Assembly: GCA_031281925.1 (NCBI GenBank)
Contig: JAITES010000164.1
Location: 1 to 19,679 of the forward strand
From: Treponema sp.
GTDB lineage: Bacteria; Spirochaetota; Spirochaetia; Treponematales; Breznakiellaceae
Direction: 5' to 3'
Length of the DNA: 19,679 bases
Of this stretch, positions 1 through 6,591 are shown piece after piece. A program made the translations under genes and the position numbers. The stretch's first letter is position 1. The number at the start of each line of letters is the position of its first letter. The notes under the pieces were generated by a model. It worked only from the letters and a program-made list of their open reading frames with translations, made no database searches and was not told where the DNA came from.

Positions 1-2
1 TG

Positions 3-149
3 ATTTACTGGATAATGAGTAACTTACTTACCCTGGTTCAGCAGGTGGCGATTAACCGGTATATAGCGGCAAAGAAAGCCGCGGCCGCTGCGGAAGCCCC
101 TCCGGCTCCCCAGCCCAAAATTGCACCCAAAAAAAGAAAAAAGAGATAG
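3..149 (+). CDS. yidC: YidC/Oxa1 membrane protein insertase, C-terminal end (partial)
   Basis: Only the last 48 codons are present; the gene starts before the window. The reading frame ends at TAG 147-149. It begins IYWIMSNLLTLVQQ, which matches the last transmembrane segment of bacterial YidC (LYWxxSNLLxxxQQ). An Ala/Pro-rich linker and a very basic tail ending in PKKRKKR follow. YidC inserts and folds inner-membrane proteins, with or without SecYEG. A basic C-terminal tail is known in some YidC proteins to help bind ribosomes; that role is inferred here. The next gene is jag/khpB, the usual yidC neighbour, which supports the call despite the short fragment. Confidence 0.85.
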   Translation: MYWIMSNLLTLVQQVAINRYIAAKKAAAAAEAPPAPQPKIAPKKRKKR

Positions 150-241
150 ATGGGACTGTTCCCAAACCAGGTGAGGTTTTGGAATAACTCAAGCTGCCTG
201 AGCGTTTTGGGGCTTTACCTTATAACAAGAGGAGAAAAAAT

Positions 242-985
242 ATGGTCTATGAATTTGAAGGCCGTACCGAAAAAGAGGCTATCGACAGGGCCGCGGAAGA
301 ACTCGGTCTTGAAAAAGATGATTTTGATGTTGAAATTGTAGAGACGGTTAAACAGGGGCTCTTCAAGAAAGGTTCCGTAAAGATACGGATACATACTGAC
401 AAACCGGTAGAAGGTTACAAACCGGAAAAAGAGCCCGGTGTCGGCGATGTGACGAAAGACCCGGGAGCGGAAGGCGGGGGTGCCCGTTTCAGTCAGGCGG
501 TTTATGGCGATCCTGAGGCAAAAAATGACTTTGAACAGAAGATCATTGATTTTATAACGGGTCTCATTGAGCACATGGGCTATCCCGGCAAGGTAAGTAT
601 ACTCTTCCGGGAAGACAAAAAGCTGGGACTCAAGATCGATTCGGAATATTCGTCGATCCTCATCGGAAAAAAAGGAAAGAATCTAGACGCCATCCAGCTA
701 TTGGCCAATATCTACGGCGGGCGGCAGGGCCGGGAAGATACCCGGATCATCCTGGACAGTGAAAATTACCGCATACGCCGGGAAGAATCCCTCGTGCGTC
801 TGGCCTACTCCGTTGCGGATCGTGTCCGGGAAAACCGGGGTTCCATACTCCTGGAACCGATGAACCCCTTTGACCGCCGTCTGATCCACACCACCCTGAA
901 CGATATTGCGGATATTGAAACCAAAAGCGAGGGGGAAGGTTTATATAAGCAGGTGCGGGTCTACTATAGAGGATTAAGAGGTTAG
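242..985 (+). CDS. jag: Jag/KhpB RNA-binding protein (Jag_N, KH and R3H domains)
   Basis: A 247-residue cytoplasmic RNA-binding protein of the SpoIIIJ-associated (Jag/KhpB/EloR) family. An N-terminal Jag_N domain covers about residues 1-52 (EFEGRTEKEAIDRA, then a KQGLFKKGS turn). An acidic/Gly linker covers about 53-95. A type II KH domain has the GxxG loop GKKG at 142-145. A C-terminal R3H domain carries the Arg-x3-His pattern in DRRLIH (211-216) and ends SEGEGLYKQVRV. ATG 242 is preceded by AAGAGGAG at good spacing. In Firmicutes, KhpB acts with KhpA on mRNAs and affects cell elongation and division; the role in spirochaetes is not established. It lies 92 bp after yidC and is probably co-transcribed with it. 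Confidence 0.93.
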   Translation: MVYEFEGRTEKEAIDRAAEELGLEKDDFDVEIVETVKQGLFKKGSVKIRIHTDKPVEGYKPEKEPGVGDVTKDPGAEGGGARFSQAVYGDPEAKNDFEQKIIDFITGLIEHMGYPGKVSILFREDKKLGLKIDSEYSSILIGKKGKNLDAIQLLANIYGGRQGREDTRIILDSENYRIRREESLVRLAYSVADRVRENRGSILLEPMNPFDRRLIHTTLNDIADIETKSEGEGLYKQVRVYYRGLRG

Positions 986-988
986 AAA

Positions 989-1813
989 TTGGGAAGCAGG
1001 AACCTGAACAGCAGGCGGAACCGGGGACGCTTTGCCTGCCTGTTTTTTTTGCTGGGCTTTAGTACGCGGGTTTTTCCGGCCAGCCTGGAGGAACTGACAG
1101 GGGATGAACGGGCTCAGGCCCTGATCGCCGGAGAAACCCTGTCGGAAGTGCAGACAAAGAACCCCCAGACCCGGCTTCTGCCCCAGCATGCGGGACTAAG
1201 GCAGCTTGTGGAAGAAAGCATGCTGAAGCTCGTTCCCAACATCCTGGCGGAAAGCCTCGTCCTCTACAAAAAAGCCCCCAATGCCCGCAGAGCCATCTGG
1301 AATGAAGATGAGCGCCGCGCCCTGTACAATAACTCCGTCGCCATTTCAAGCCTCGCCGGAATCGAATACTATTCGGCTTCCCGCAAGCAAATGCGTACCT
1401 TCTATGAATATTCCAGGGTGATAGACAGCCCCGAATCAAAAAAAGTCCTCGACGATCCTTCCTTTGATGAGCCTCCGGCCTCCTTACGCATCTATGCTCG
1501 GCAGAAGGATCTTTCCTTTGGGGACAATATTTACCGCTATGATTTTTTTACAGACCTGGATTACCTGATCTTTACCCAGGAAAACCTGACCTCGATGAGA
1601 TACGGCATCATCCCCGCCCTGGGGAAAAACAAACTGCGTTCCGTGGCGGCAGTCATTGACACAGGCGACGCCCTGCTTGTCTATGCCGCCTCCATGGCCG
1701 ACGCGCCCTCAATCCCCGGCTTCACCGAGCGGATAAGCAACTCCTTTACCAACCGTGTCGCGGCCGTGCTGAAATGGTTTTCGGGCCAGGCGGATAAGGT
1801 GTTTGGGGAATAG
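989..1813 (+). CDS. Exported protein of unknown function
   Basis: Not recognised with certainty. The frame opens with TTG 989, three bases after the jag stop, with an AGAGG sequence seven bases upstream inside the jag end. No ATG occurs in frame before about residue 71, and a signal peptide lies right after the TTG: a basic start (residues 9-14), a hydrophobic core FACLFFLLGF, and likely cleavage after VFPA (about 31). This supports TTG as the start. The mature part of about 243 residues is mixed alpha/beta and charged, with no further membrane span and no Cys pairs, so it is probably periplasmic or outer-membrane associated. Tight coupling to yidC-jag suggests a housekeeping envelope role. 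It converges on pheS, with four bases between the stops. Confidence 0.7.
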   Translation: MGSRNLNSRRNRGRFACLFFLLGFSTRVFPASLEELTGDERAQALIAGETLSEVQTKNPQTRLLPQHAGLRQLVEESMLKLVPNILAESLVLYKKAPNARRAIWNEDERRALYNNSVAISSLAGIEYYSASRKQMRTFYEYSRVIDSPESKKVLDDPSFDEPPASLRIYARQKDLSFGDNIYRYDFFTDLDYLIFTQENLTSMRYGIIPALGKNKLRSVAAVIDTGDALLVYAASMADAPSIPGFTERISNSFTNRVAAVLKWFSGQADKVFGE

Positions 1814-1817
1814 CAGC

Positions 1818-3407
1818 TTAGGCCGTGGTTCTCCGCAGCCGCACATTTTCAATGTCATAGCTGAACAGTTCCCGCAGATCGTTTAAGCCCAGGGCCATCA
1901 GGGCCATGCGGTCTATGCCCAGACCCCAGGCCGCCACCGGAACATGGACACCAAGACTTTCGGCAACTTCGGGGCGGAAGATTCCGGAACCTCCCAGCTC
2001 AAACCAGCCCAGTATAGGGTGGCGGATATGGACTTCCACGGAAGGCTCCGTAAAGGGGAAGTAACCGGGAACATATTTGACTTCCTTTGCTCCGGCTACC
2101 TCGGTGGCAAACATCTCCAGCATTCCCAGGAGGGTTTTGAGGTTCACGTCCTCCCCCAGCACGATGCCTTCGGTCTGGTAGAAGTCCGCCCCATGGGTGG
2201 CATTTACCTGATCGTAGCGAAAGCAGCGGAGGATGCCGAAATACTTGCCGGGAATTTTGGCATGGGGCAGGGTTTTGGCACTCATCACCGTGCCCTGGCT
2301 GCGCAGGATCAGGCGCCGGGTAAAGTCCCGGTCAAAGGCATAGTTCCAGCCCCGGCTCCCGGTCTTGCCGCCGTTTTCGTGGGCGGAGGCTACGTTGGAC
2401 AGCCAGGGTTCCTCAATAGATTTTGCATGTTCCGGCTTGGCAATACGGTACACGTCGTGAATATCTCTGGCGGAATGAAACTGGGGCATAAAGAGGGCAT
2501 CCGAATTCCAGAATTCGGTTTCCACAAGGGGGCCGTCAAATTCTTCAAAACCCAGGGAAACAAGCTTGTCCTTGACTCCTTCCAGAAACTGGGAATAGGG
2601 GTTGCTGCGTCCCGGCACCAGACGGGTAGGCGGCACCTGCACATTGTATGAACGGAAAATTTTGCCCTTCCAGGCCCCCGTCTCCAGCATTTCGGGGCTC
2701 AGGGCGCCGACTTCTTCCCCGGTGATCCCGGCAGCCTTGAGGGCCGTGGAAACGGCCTCCCATTCGGACGTAAAACCGTAGATTACCGTTTCCCGGTCTA
2801 TCTGCCGGAACGGGGCGTCCGCGGCGCCTCTCTTCTTTGCCATGCCCCCGATGGCGTCCTTTTCCGCGGGAGAAAGATCGGATTCTGAAAGGAGACTTTT
2901 CTCCGCCCCCTTTTCCAGGAGGCCCCGGATCAGGGCGAGATGCTCCGCTCCCGGGCCCCTCTTCGGCCTGCCGTTTTCAAGATCCTCCGCGGGCAGGGAC
3001 ATTACTACCTGCTTTTCCCCGTCCATGGCAAGAATACCCAGTTTTGAAAGGGAACCGAAGGCGCTGCCAATATCCCTGTTCTCCATGCCCAGTTCACGGG
3101 CAATGTCCGGCATCCTGAGGCCGCTTTTTATGCGGACAAGTTCTATGATCCGCTCTTCCGGACTGCCTTTTTCCTTCCATTGCCTTCCAAGATCTGTCAT
3201 TTCATAAAAAACAGCGCTTTCCCGCCGGGTTTCTTCTACAATACCCTTGCCGGCAAGCCAGGACAGGGCCTGGTTTCCGTTTCCGCTCTTAAAATTGAGA
3301 TCCTTTTCAACTTTTTCAATGCTAAGTTCATCCCCCTTCTTACAGGAAAGGATGATCTTGATCTCCAGAGGATGGAGATTTTTCACCGTATTTTGAATAT
3401 CAACCAT
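1818..3407 (-). CDS. pheS: Phenylalanyl-tRNA synthetase alpha subunit, archaeal/eukaryotic type
   Basis: A 529-residue class II aminoacyl-tRNA synthetase subunit that charges tRNA-Phe as an alpha2beta2 complex. It is much longer than the usual bacterial PheS (about 340) and has the archaeal/eukaryotic layout. The N-terminal part has winged-helix repeats at about residues 1-130 in place of the bacterial coiled coil. The catalytic core starts near 268 (NPYSQFLEGVKDKL). Motif 2 is FRCFRYDQ... HGADFYQTEG (about 394-414), and motif 3 is GLGIDRM (495-501). Archaeal-type PheRS in spirochaetes is established knowledge. ATG 3407 has GGAG just upstream. A weak TTCTCA-17-TATTCT promoter lies at 3427-3455, minus strand. 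pheT is not adjacent, so the beta subunit must be encoded elsewhere. Confidence 0.95.
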   Translation of the reverse strand: MVDIQNTVKNLHPLEIKIILSCKKGDELSIEKVEKDLNFKSGNGNQALSWLAGKGIVEETRRESAVFYEMTDLGRQWKEKGSPEERIIELVRIKSGLRMPDIARELGMENRDIGSAFGSLSKLGILAMDGEKQVVMSLPAEDLENGRPKRGPGAEHLALIRGLLEKGAEKSLLSESDLSPAEKDAIGGMAKKRGAADAPFRQIDRETVIYGFTSEWEAVSTALKAAGITGEEVGALSPEMLETGAWKGKIFRSYNVQVPPTRLVPGRSNPYSQFLEGVKDKLVSLGFEEFDGPLVETEFWNSDALFMPQFHSARDIHDVYRIAKPEHAKSIEEPWLSNVASAHENGGKTGSRGWNYAFDRDFTRRLILRSQGTVMSAKTLPHAKIPGKYFGILRCFRYDQVNATHGADFYQTEGIVLGEDVNLKTLLGMLEMFATEVAGAKEVKYVPGYFPFTEPSVEVHIRHPILGWFELGGSGIFRPEVAESLGVHVPVAAWGLGIDRMALMALGLNDLRELFSYDIENVRLRRTTA

Positions 3408-3534
3408 AATTTCTCCAATTTTGCACAGAATACCAGCATCGTACCGTTTTGAGAAGGGGGAGCTTTCGGTAACATTTCAAAATGAGGCGCCTCGGGGGGA
3501 ACTTGCTCCGAAGCCATGCGGGTTTTGGGCAAGC

Positions 3535-4308
3535 TTACTCTTCTCTCCCCATCCTGCCCGCTTTGACCATAATATCCTTAAAATACCGGGCTTCGTTTTC
3601 GCTTAGGCCGGCCCGCAGGATAAGATCCCGGATGAAGCGTTCCTGCTCCTCCCTGCCGGGGTGCCTGTAGAAACCCAGCTTTTCCAGAGCAGAACTTATC
3701 GAAAAGGTCAGTTTTTTTGCCGCGTCCATGGAAATGGGTTCCCAATGGCCCTTGACTGCCCGGGACTCCGCCGGTTCGGCCATAAGCAATTCCCAGGCAT
3801 AGATCTGCACCGCATGGGAAAGATTGAGGGAGGGAAAGCGTTCATCCGCGGGAATATGGCTGGCAAAGCTGCACAGTTTCAGTTCGGCGTCGTCCAGACC
3901 GAAACGTTCATTGCCGAAAACGATGCCCACGGAGCCTCCGGGCCGTTCACGGAGGAAGGAGGCCAGTTCCCTGGGATCCATGCTTACCTGTTTACGGCCC
4001 CGGCCGCGGCGCCGGGTAGTCCCCACAAGGAGACTCAGATCCGCAGCCGCTTCCTCCAGACTGTTGTAAAAGGTGCTTTCTTCCCAGATCCGCTCCGCAT
4101 GGACTGCCCTGGCCCGTACAGGCAGGTCTTCCCGGCTGCCGGCTTCCGGTTTTCCGCCCGGAAACGCGGGATTTGCCTCCTCGCCTTCCTTCCCGCAGAC
4201 GATCCGCAGGCGGGAAAGCCCCATATTCATCATGACCCGGCAGACAGCCCCCACATTCCCCGGTTCTGAAGGTCTTGAAAGGATTATTACGGCATCTTCC
4301 AGCTTCAT
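3535..4308 (-). CDS. trmJ: TrmJ-like tRNA 2'-O-ribose methyltransferase (SpoU/TrmH superfamily)
   Basis: A 257-residue SPOUT methyltransferase. Motif 1 is SRPSEPGNVGAVCRVMMNMG (11-30), the TrmJ version of NPGNIGAAARAM. Motif 2 is VFGNERFGLDDAEL (130-143). Motif 3 is LNLSHAVQIYAWEL (161-174), which forms the SAM-binding trefoil knot. A C-terminal helical extension (about 190-257) is typical of TrmJ, which methylates position 32 of certain tRNAs; substrate choice is inferred from family. An extra loop of about 20 residues (41-60) precedes the VGTTRRRGR segment. The start is ATG 4308, with only a weak GGCG Shine-Dalgarno and TATAAT-like DNA immediately upstream; no convincing -35 was found. It lies 127 bp upstream of pheS on the same strand, so co-transcription is possible. 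Confidence 0.85.
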   Translation of the reverse strand: MKLEDAVIILSRPSEPGNVGAVCRVMMNMGLSRLRIVCGKEGEEANPAFPGGKPEAGSREDLPVRARAVHAERIWEESTFYNSLEEAAADLSLLVGTTRRRGRGRKQVSMDPRELASFLRERPGGSVGIVFGNERFGLDDAELKLCSFASHIPADERFPSLNLSHAVQIYAWELLMAEPAESRAVKGHWEPISMDAAKKLTFSISSALEKLGFYRHPGREEQERFIRDLILRAGLSENEARYFKDIMVKAGRMGREE

Positions 4309-4330
4309 TTCGCCATTATAATATAAAGCC

Positions 4331-4364
4331 GTTCCAAGATCCGGCGGGATCCCAATTACGGAAC
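4331..4364. other. Inverted repeat between trmJ and the STAS gene
   Basis: The arms GATCC (4338-4342) and GGATC (4347-4351) flank a GGCG loop. This is nested in an outer pair, GTTCC (4331-4335) and GGAAC (4360-4364). It lies upstream of both divergent genes. There is no T-tract, so it is not a classical terminator. It may be chance or a protein-binding site. Confidence 0.25.
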
Positions 4365-4473
4365 AAGTTCATCTTAAAGTTTTTTCCAAATCGGAAAGAA
4401 AAGACTTGAAATAGTTGACAAATCTTGAAATAATATGGTTATAGGAAAATTTATAGAAAAGCTATATACTAGT

Positions 4474-4502
4474 TTGACAAAAACAAAAAAAATTAGTATG
4501 AT
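4474..4502 (+). promoter_or_regulatory. Sigma70-type promoter of the STAS-ybjN-pspA operon
   Basis: A perfect -35 TTGACA (4474-4479), a 17-bp A-rich spacer and a -10 TATGAT (4497-4502, five of six matches). The predicted transcript start is near 4509, giving a leader of about 67 nt before ATG 4576. A second TTGACA at 4415-4420 has only poor -10 partners (TATAGG at 4440 with a 19-bp spacer). The upstream AT-rich tract (4400-4470) could act as an UP element. It is the best promoter match seen in the window. Confidence 0.7.
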
Positions 4503-4542
4503 GGGTTGAAGTATCAGTATCCGATAGCAGGTAAAGGAGTAC

Positions 4543-4563
4543 CCCATACTTGCCGGGTATGGG
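4543..4563 (+). promoter_or_regulatory. Leader hairpin just before the STAS gene ribosome-binding site
   Basis: CCCATAC (4543-4549) and GTATGGG (4557-4563) form a perfect 7-bp stem around a 7-nt loop. It sits between an unused AAGGAG (4534-4539) and the real Shine-Dalgarno GAGGGAG (4565-4571) of the STAS gene. A six-codon ORF starts inside the right arm (ATG 4559) and its TGA overlaps the STAS ATG. This could modulate translation; that is inference from layout only. Confidence 0.35.
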
Positions 4564-4575
4564 CGAGGGAGAGTC

Positions 4576-5127
4576 ATGACAAACAACGATATTGTTCCTG
4601 GTTTTGATGATGAAAAAGATGAAAGCCTCAAAATCAAGCTTCAGAAAGTAAACGAAGCGGAAGGCTGTCTGGTTCTCTACCTTACGGGGTACATTGACAC
4701 CTATAATTCCAATTATTTCCAGAAACGGGTAACCAAGGCTATTGAAAGCGGTTTTATCCGCCTGATTTTCCAATGCGGCGGTCTTAACTACGTGTCATCC
4801 ACCGGTATCGGCTCCTTTACCGCCTTCCTCAAGCAGGTAAAACCCCGCGGCGGGGATCTCGTTCTTCTGGAAATTCAGCCCAAAGTCTACGAAGTGTTCC
4901 AGCTCCTCGGTTTTTCCCAGTTTTTTAACATCAAAGATAATCTGGACGATTCGATCAACTTCTTCCGTACCGGAAGCGCGGCGGAATCGGTATCGCTTTT
5001 CCCCAAAGTTTTTGCATGCCCGATCTGTTCCAAGAAGCTTAAAGCTCTCAAACCCGGCCGTTTCCGCTGTTCGGAATGCAAGACCATTCTTGCTATCGAT
5101 AATGCGGGCCAGGTTTTCCTGGGTTAA
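4576..5127 (+). CDS. STAS-domain protein (anti-sigma antagonist-like) with C-terminal zinc ribbon
   Basis: 183 residues. Residues about 17-130 form a STAS domain like SpoIIAA/RsbV: a beta-rich start (LVLYLTGYIDTYNS), then NYVSSTGIGSF (71-81), where Ser75 lines up with the phosphorylated Ser of DSSGLG; the preceding Asp is replaced by Ser74. Residues 146-172 hold two CxxC pairs (Cys148, 151, 165, 168), the pattern of a rubredoxin-like zinc ribbon. STAS proteins usually bind anti-sigma kinases in partner switching, so the ribbon may add protein or nucleic-acid binding; this is inferred. No kinase or phosphatase gene is adjacent. ATG 4576 has GAGGGAG upstream. It is the first gene of an operon with the YbjN-like and PspA genes. 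Confidence 0.8.
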   Translation: MTNNDIVPGFDDEKDESLKIKLQKVNEAEGCLVLYLTGYIDTYNSNYFQKRVTKAIESGFIRLIFQCGGLNYVSSTGIGSFTAFLKQVKPRGGDLVLLEIQPKVYEVFQLLGFSQFFNIKDNLDDSINFFRTGSAAESVSLFPKVFACPICSKKLKALKPGRFRCSECKTILAIDNAGQVFLG

Positions 5128-5147
5128 CCCGATTTTTCAGGGAATTA

Positions 5148-5528
5148 ATGGAAAATAAAATAGAACGATACCTCATTGACCTCATGTTCAATTACCGGGA
5201 GATTGATAAAGACATCTGGCTTCTGGAAGATGAAGAGCACGGCCTTGTCAATGTGGCCGTTTCCCGGGTGGAAAACATCGTCATTGTCCGGGTTGTTGTG
5301 ATGGAAGTTCCAAACACGAAGGAACAGCCGGAATTCTTCAGGAAGCTTCTGGAACTCAACGCCAGGGATCTGGAGCATGGAGCTTACGGGATTGAAAAGG
5401 ACGAGGTCGTGCTGATCGATACTCTGGAATACGACACCATGGATCTGGAGGATTTCAGAGCCACTCTGGACGCCTTCAGCCTGGCCCTTACCCAGCATTA
5501 TCCCATCCTTTCCGGGTACCGGAAATAA
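5148..5528 (+). CDS. YbjN/CesT-like small protein
   Basis: 126 residues, acidic, with no signal peptide or membrane span. The layout is an N-terminal helix (IERYLIDLMFNYREI), a central antiparallel sheet (WLLEDEEHGLVNVAVSR, IVIVRVVVMEVP), a helix (EFFRKLLELNARDLEHGAYGI) with another strand pair, and a C-terminal helix (DFRATLDAFSLALTQHYPIL). This is the order seen in YbjN and type III secretion chaperone-like (CesT/Tir) folds. The assignment rests on pattern and is moderate. Such chaperone-like proteins recur beside pspA homologues in other bacteria, as far as I recall. ATG 5148 has AGGGA upstream and lies 20 bp after the STAS stop; pspA follows after 32 bp, so an operon is likely. Confidence 0.65.
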   Translation: MENKIERYLIDLMFNYREIDKDIWLLEDEEHGLVNVAVSRVENIVIVRVVVMEVPNTKEQPEFFRKLLELNARDLEHGAYGIEKDEVVLIDTLEYDTMDLEDFRATLDAFSLALTQHYPILSGYRK

Positions 5529-5560
5529 GCGGCGTATGTTGCGCCTAATCGGAGGTTACC

Positions 5561-6271
5561 ATGGGTGTTTTTTCACGGCTTAAAACCCTTATTTCTTCAA
5601 ATGTAAACGATCTCATCAACAAGGCTGAAAAACCTGAAAAAATGCTCAACCAGCTCATTATTGACATGAATCAGCAGCTGATCGAATCGAAGAAAGCGGT
5701 AGCCATGGCTATTGCCGACGAGAAGAAGCTTGAACGGGAACGGGATAATCAGCAGGCGCAGTCCCAGGAATGGGAACGCAAGGCCATGCTGGCAGTCCAG
5801 GCCGGAAAAGATGATCTTGCCAAGGAAGCCCTGATCCGTAAGCAGGAGTATGAAAAGGCTGCCCAGGAGTATCAAAAGCAGTGGGAAGCCCAGAAAACTT
5901 CGGTGGAAAGCCTCAAGGAATCGCTTCGGGAACTGCAAAAAAAGATAGAAGAGGCCCAGCGGAAGAAAAACCTCCTTGTTGCCAGGGCAAAACGGGCCGA
6001 AGCCCAGCAGAAAATTCAGGATACCATCTCCAATGTTTCGGGAAATCGCAGCGCCTTCGATGCCTTTGACCGTATGGCCGCCAAAGTAGACCAGATGGAA
6101 GCCCAGGCGGATGCCGCCAAAGAACTGGAAGACCTTTCCGCCGATGCGAACCTCGAAAAACGCTTCGCGGAACTTGAAAAGTCAGACTCCAGCGCCGATA
6201 TGATGCTCCTGGAACTCAAGGAGAAGATGAGGGCTCTGCCTGAACATTCCGGCGAAACAGGCAAGGAGTAG
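5561..6271 (+). CDS. pspA: PspA/IM30 (ESCRT-III-like) membrane-protecting protein
   Basis: 236 residues, close to the family length. It opens MGVFSRLKTLISSNVNDLINKAEKPEKML, the amphipathic membrane-binding helix plus the conserved NxxLxxAEdPxkml segment of PspA/Vipp1. A long coiled-coil hairpin rich in Gln, Glu and Lys follows (about 27-155), then further helices to about 225. PspA assembles into scaffolds on the inner face of the cytoplasmic membrane and limits proton leakage under envelope stress. No PspF/PspB/PspC homologue is near, so control differs from the E. coli system; upstream partners are a STAS protein and a YbjN-like protein. ATG 5561 has GGAGG nearby. A weak terminator hairpin begins at the stop codon. 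Confidence 0.93.
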   Translation: MGVFSRLKTLISSNVNDLINKAEKPEKMLNQLIIDMNQQLIESKKAVAMAIADEKKLERERDNQQAQSQEWERKAMLAVQAGKDDLAKEALIRKQEYEKAAQEYQKQWEAQKTSVESLKESLRELQKKIEEAQRKKNLLVARAKRAEAQQKIQDTISNVSGNRSAFDAFDRMAAKVDQMEAQADAAKELEDLSADANLEKRFAELEKSDSSADMMLLELKEKMRALPEHSGETGKE

Positions 6272-6291
6272 GGAGATTTTTCCCTGTTTTT
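6270..6291 (+). terminator. Possible Rho-independent terminator after pspA
   Basis: AGGGA (6270-6274) and TCCCT (6281-6285) form a 5-bp stem with a GATTTT loop, followed by GTTTTT. The stem is short, so termination is plausible but weak. It starts inside the pspA TAG. Confidence 0.4.
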
Positions 6292-6591
6292 CACAAGTTA
6301 TCCACAAGTTTAGCTCAGCTGATTAATACGTTCTTATTTCCGGCCCGTGTATAAAGTTGACTATTTTGTATAATTTTATGTTTTTTTGTATTTAACTCCT
6401 TGTATTACAAAGATTTACGTTTTATATAATACTGAGATTCCGACTAAAATATTAATCATGTATAAAAACTGATACATCCCCTGTTTTCCCCGAATTTGTA
6501 TACAAGTTGTGCACAGGCGCCCCGGAGCCATCTGCCGAACCCCGTATTGCGAACCCTTGCATGGAGGGATGAGCCGTGTTAGGCTCAAAGT
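6272..6591. other. AT-rich gene-free region with DnaA-box and palindromes
   Basis: 320 bp with no credible gene. The core (about 6330-6480) is strongly AT-rich with TATAAT-like runs at 6369 and 6425. It is flanked by DnaA-box-like sequences: TTTTTCACA (6287-6295) and perfect TTATCCACA (6298-6306) on the left, and TTGTGCACA (6507-6515) on the right. A 10-bp palindrome TTGTATACAA lies at 6496-6505. The layout resembles a small origin or a DnaA-responsive regulatory region, but the usual dnaA/dnaN neighbours are absent. The right end (6516-6591) is GC-rich leader DNA of the next gene. Confidence 0.45.
6298..6306 (+). promoter_or_regulatory. DnaA box (perfect consensus TTATCCACA)
   Basis: An exact match to the bacterial DnaA 9-mer consensus, preceded at 6287-6295 by a 7-of-9 match in the same direction, 11 bp apart start to start. 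It lies just downstream of pspA at the edge of the AT-rich stretch. Confidence 0.5.

Noticed and set aside
1944..2651. Plus-strand open frame of 235 codons opposite pheS
   Set aside because: It lies wholly inside pheS in antisense, with no ribosome-binding site and no recognisable protein features.
3661..4269. Plus-strand open frame of 202 codons opposite trmJ
   Set aside because: trmJ motifs are intact on the other strand; the antisense product has no family features.
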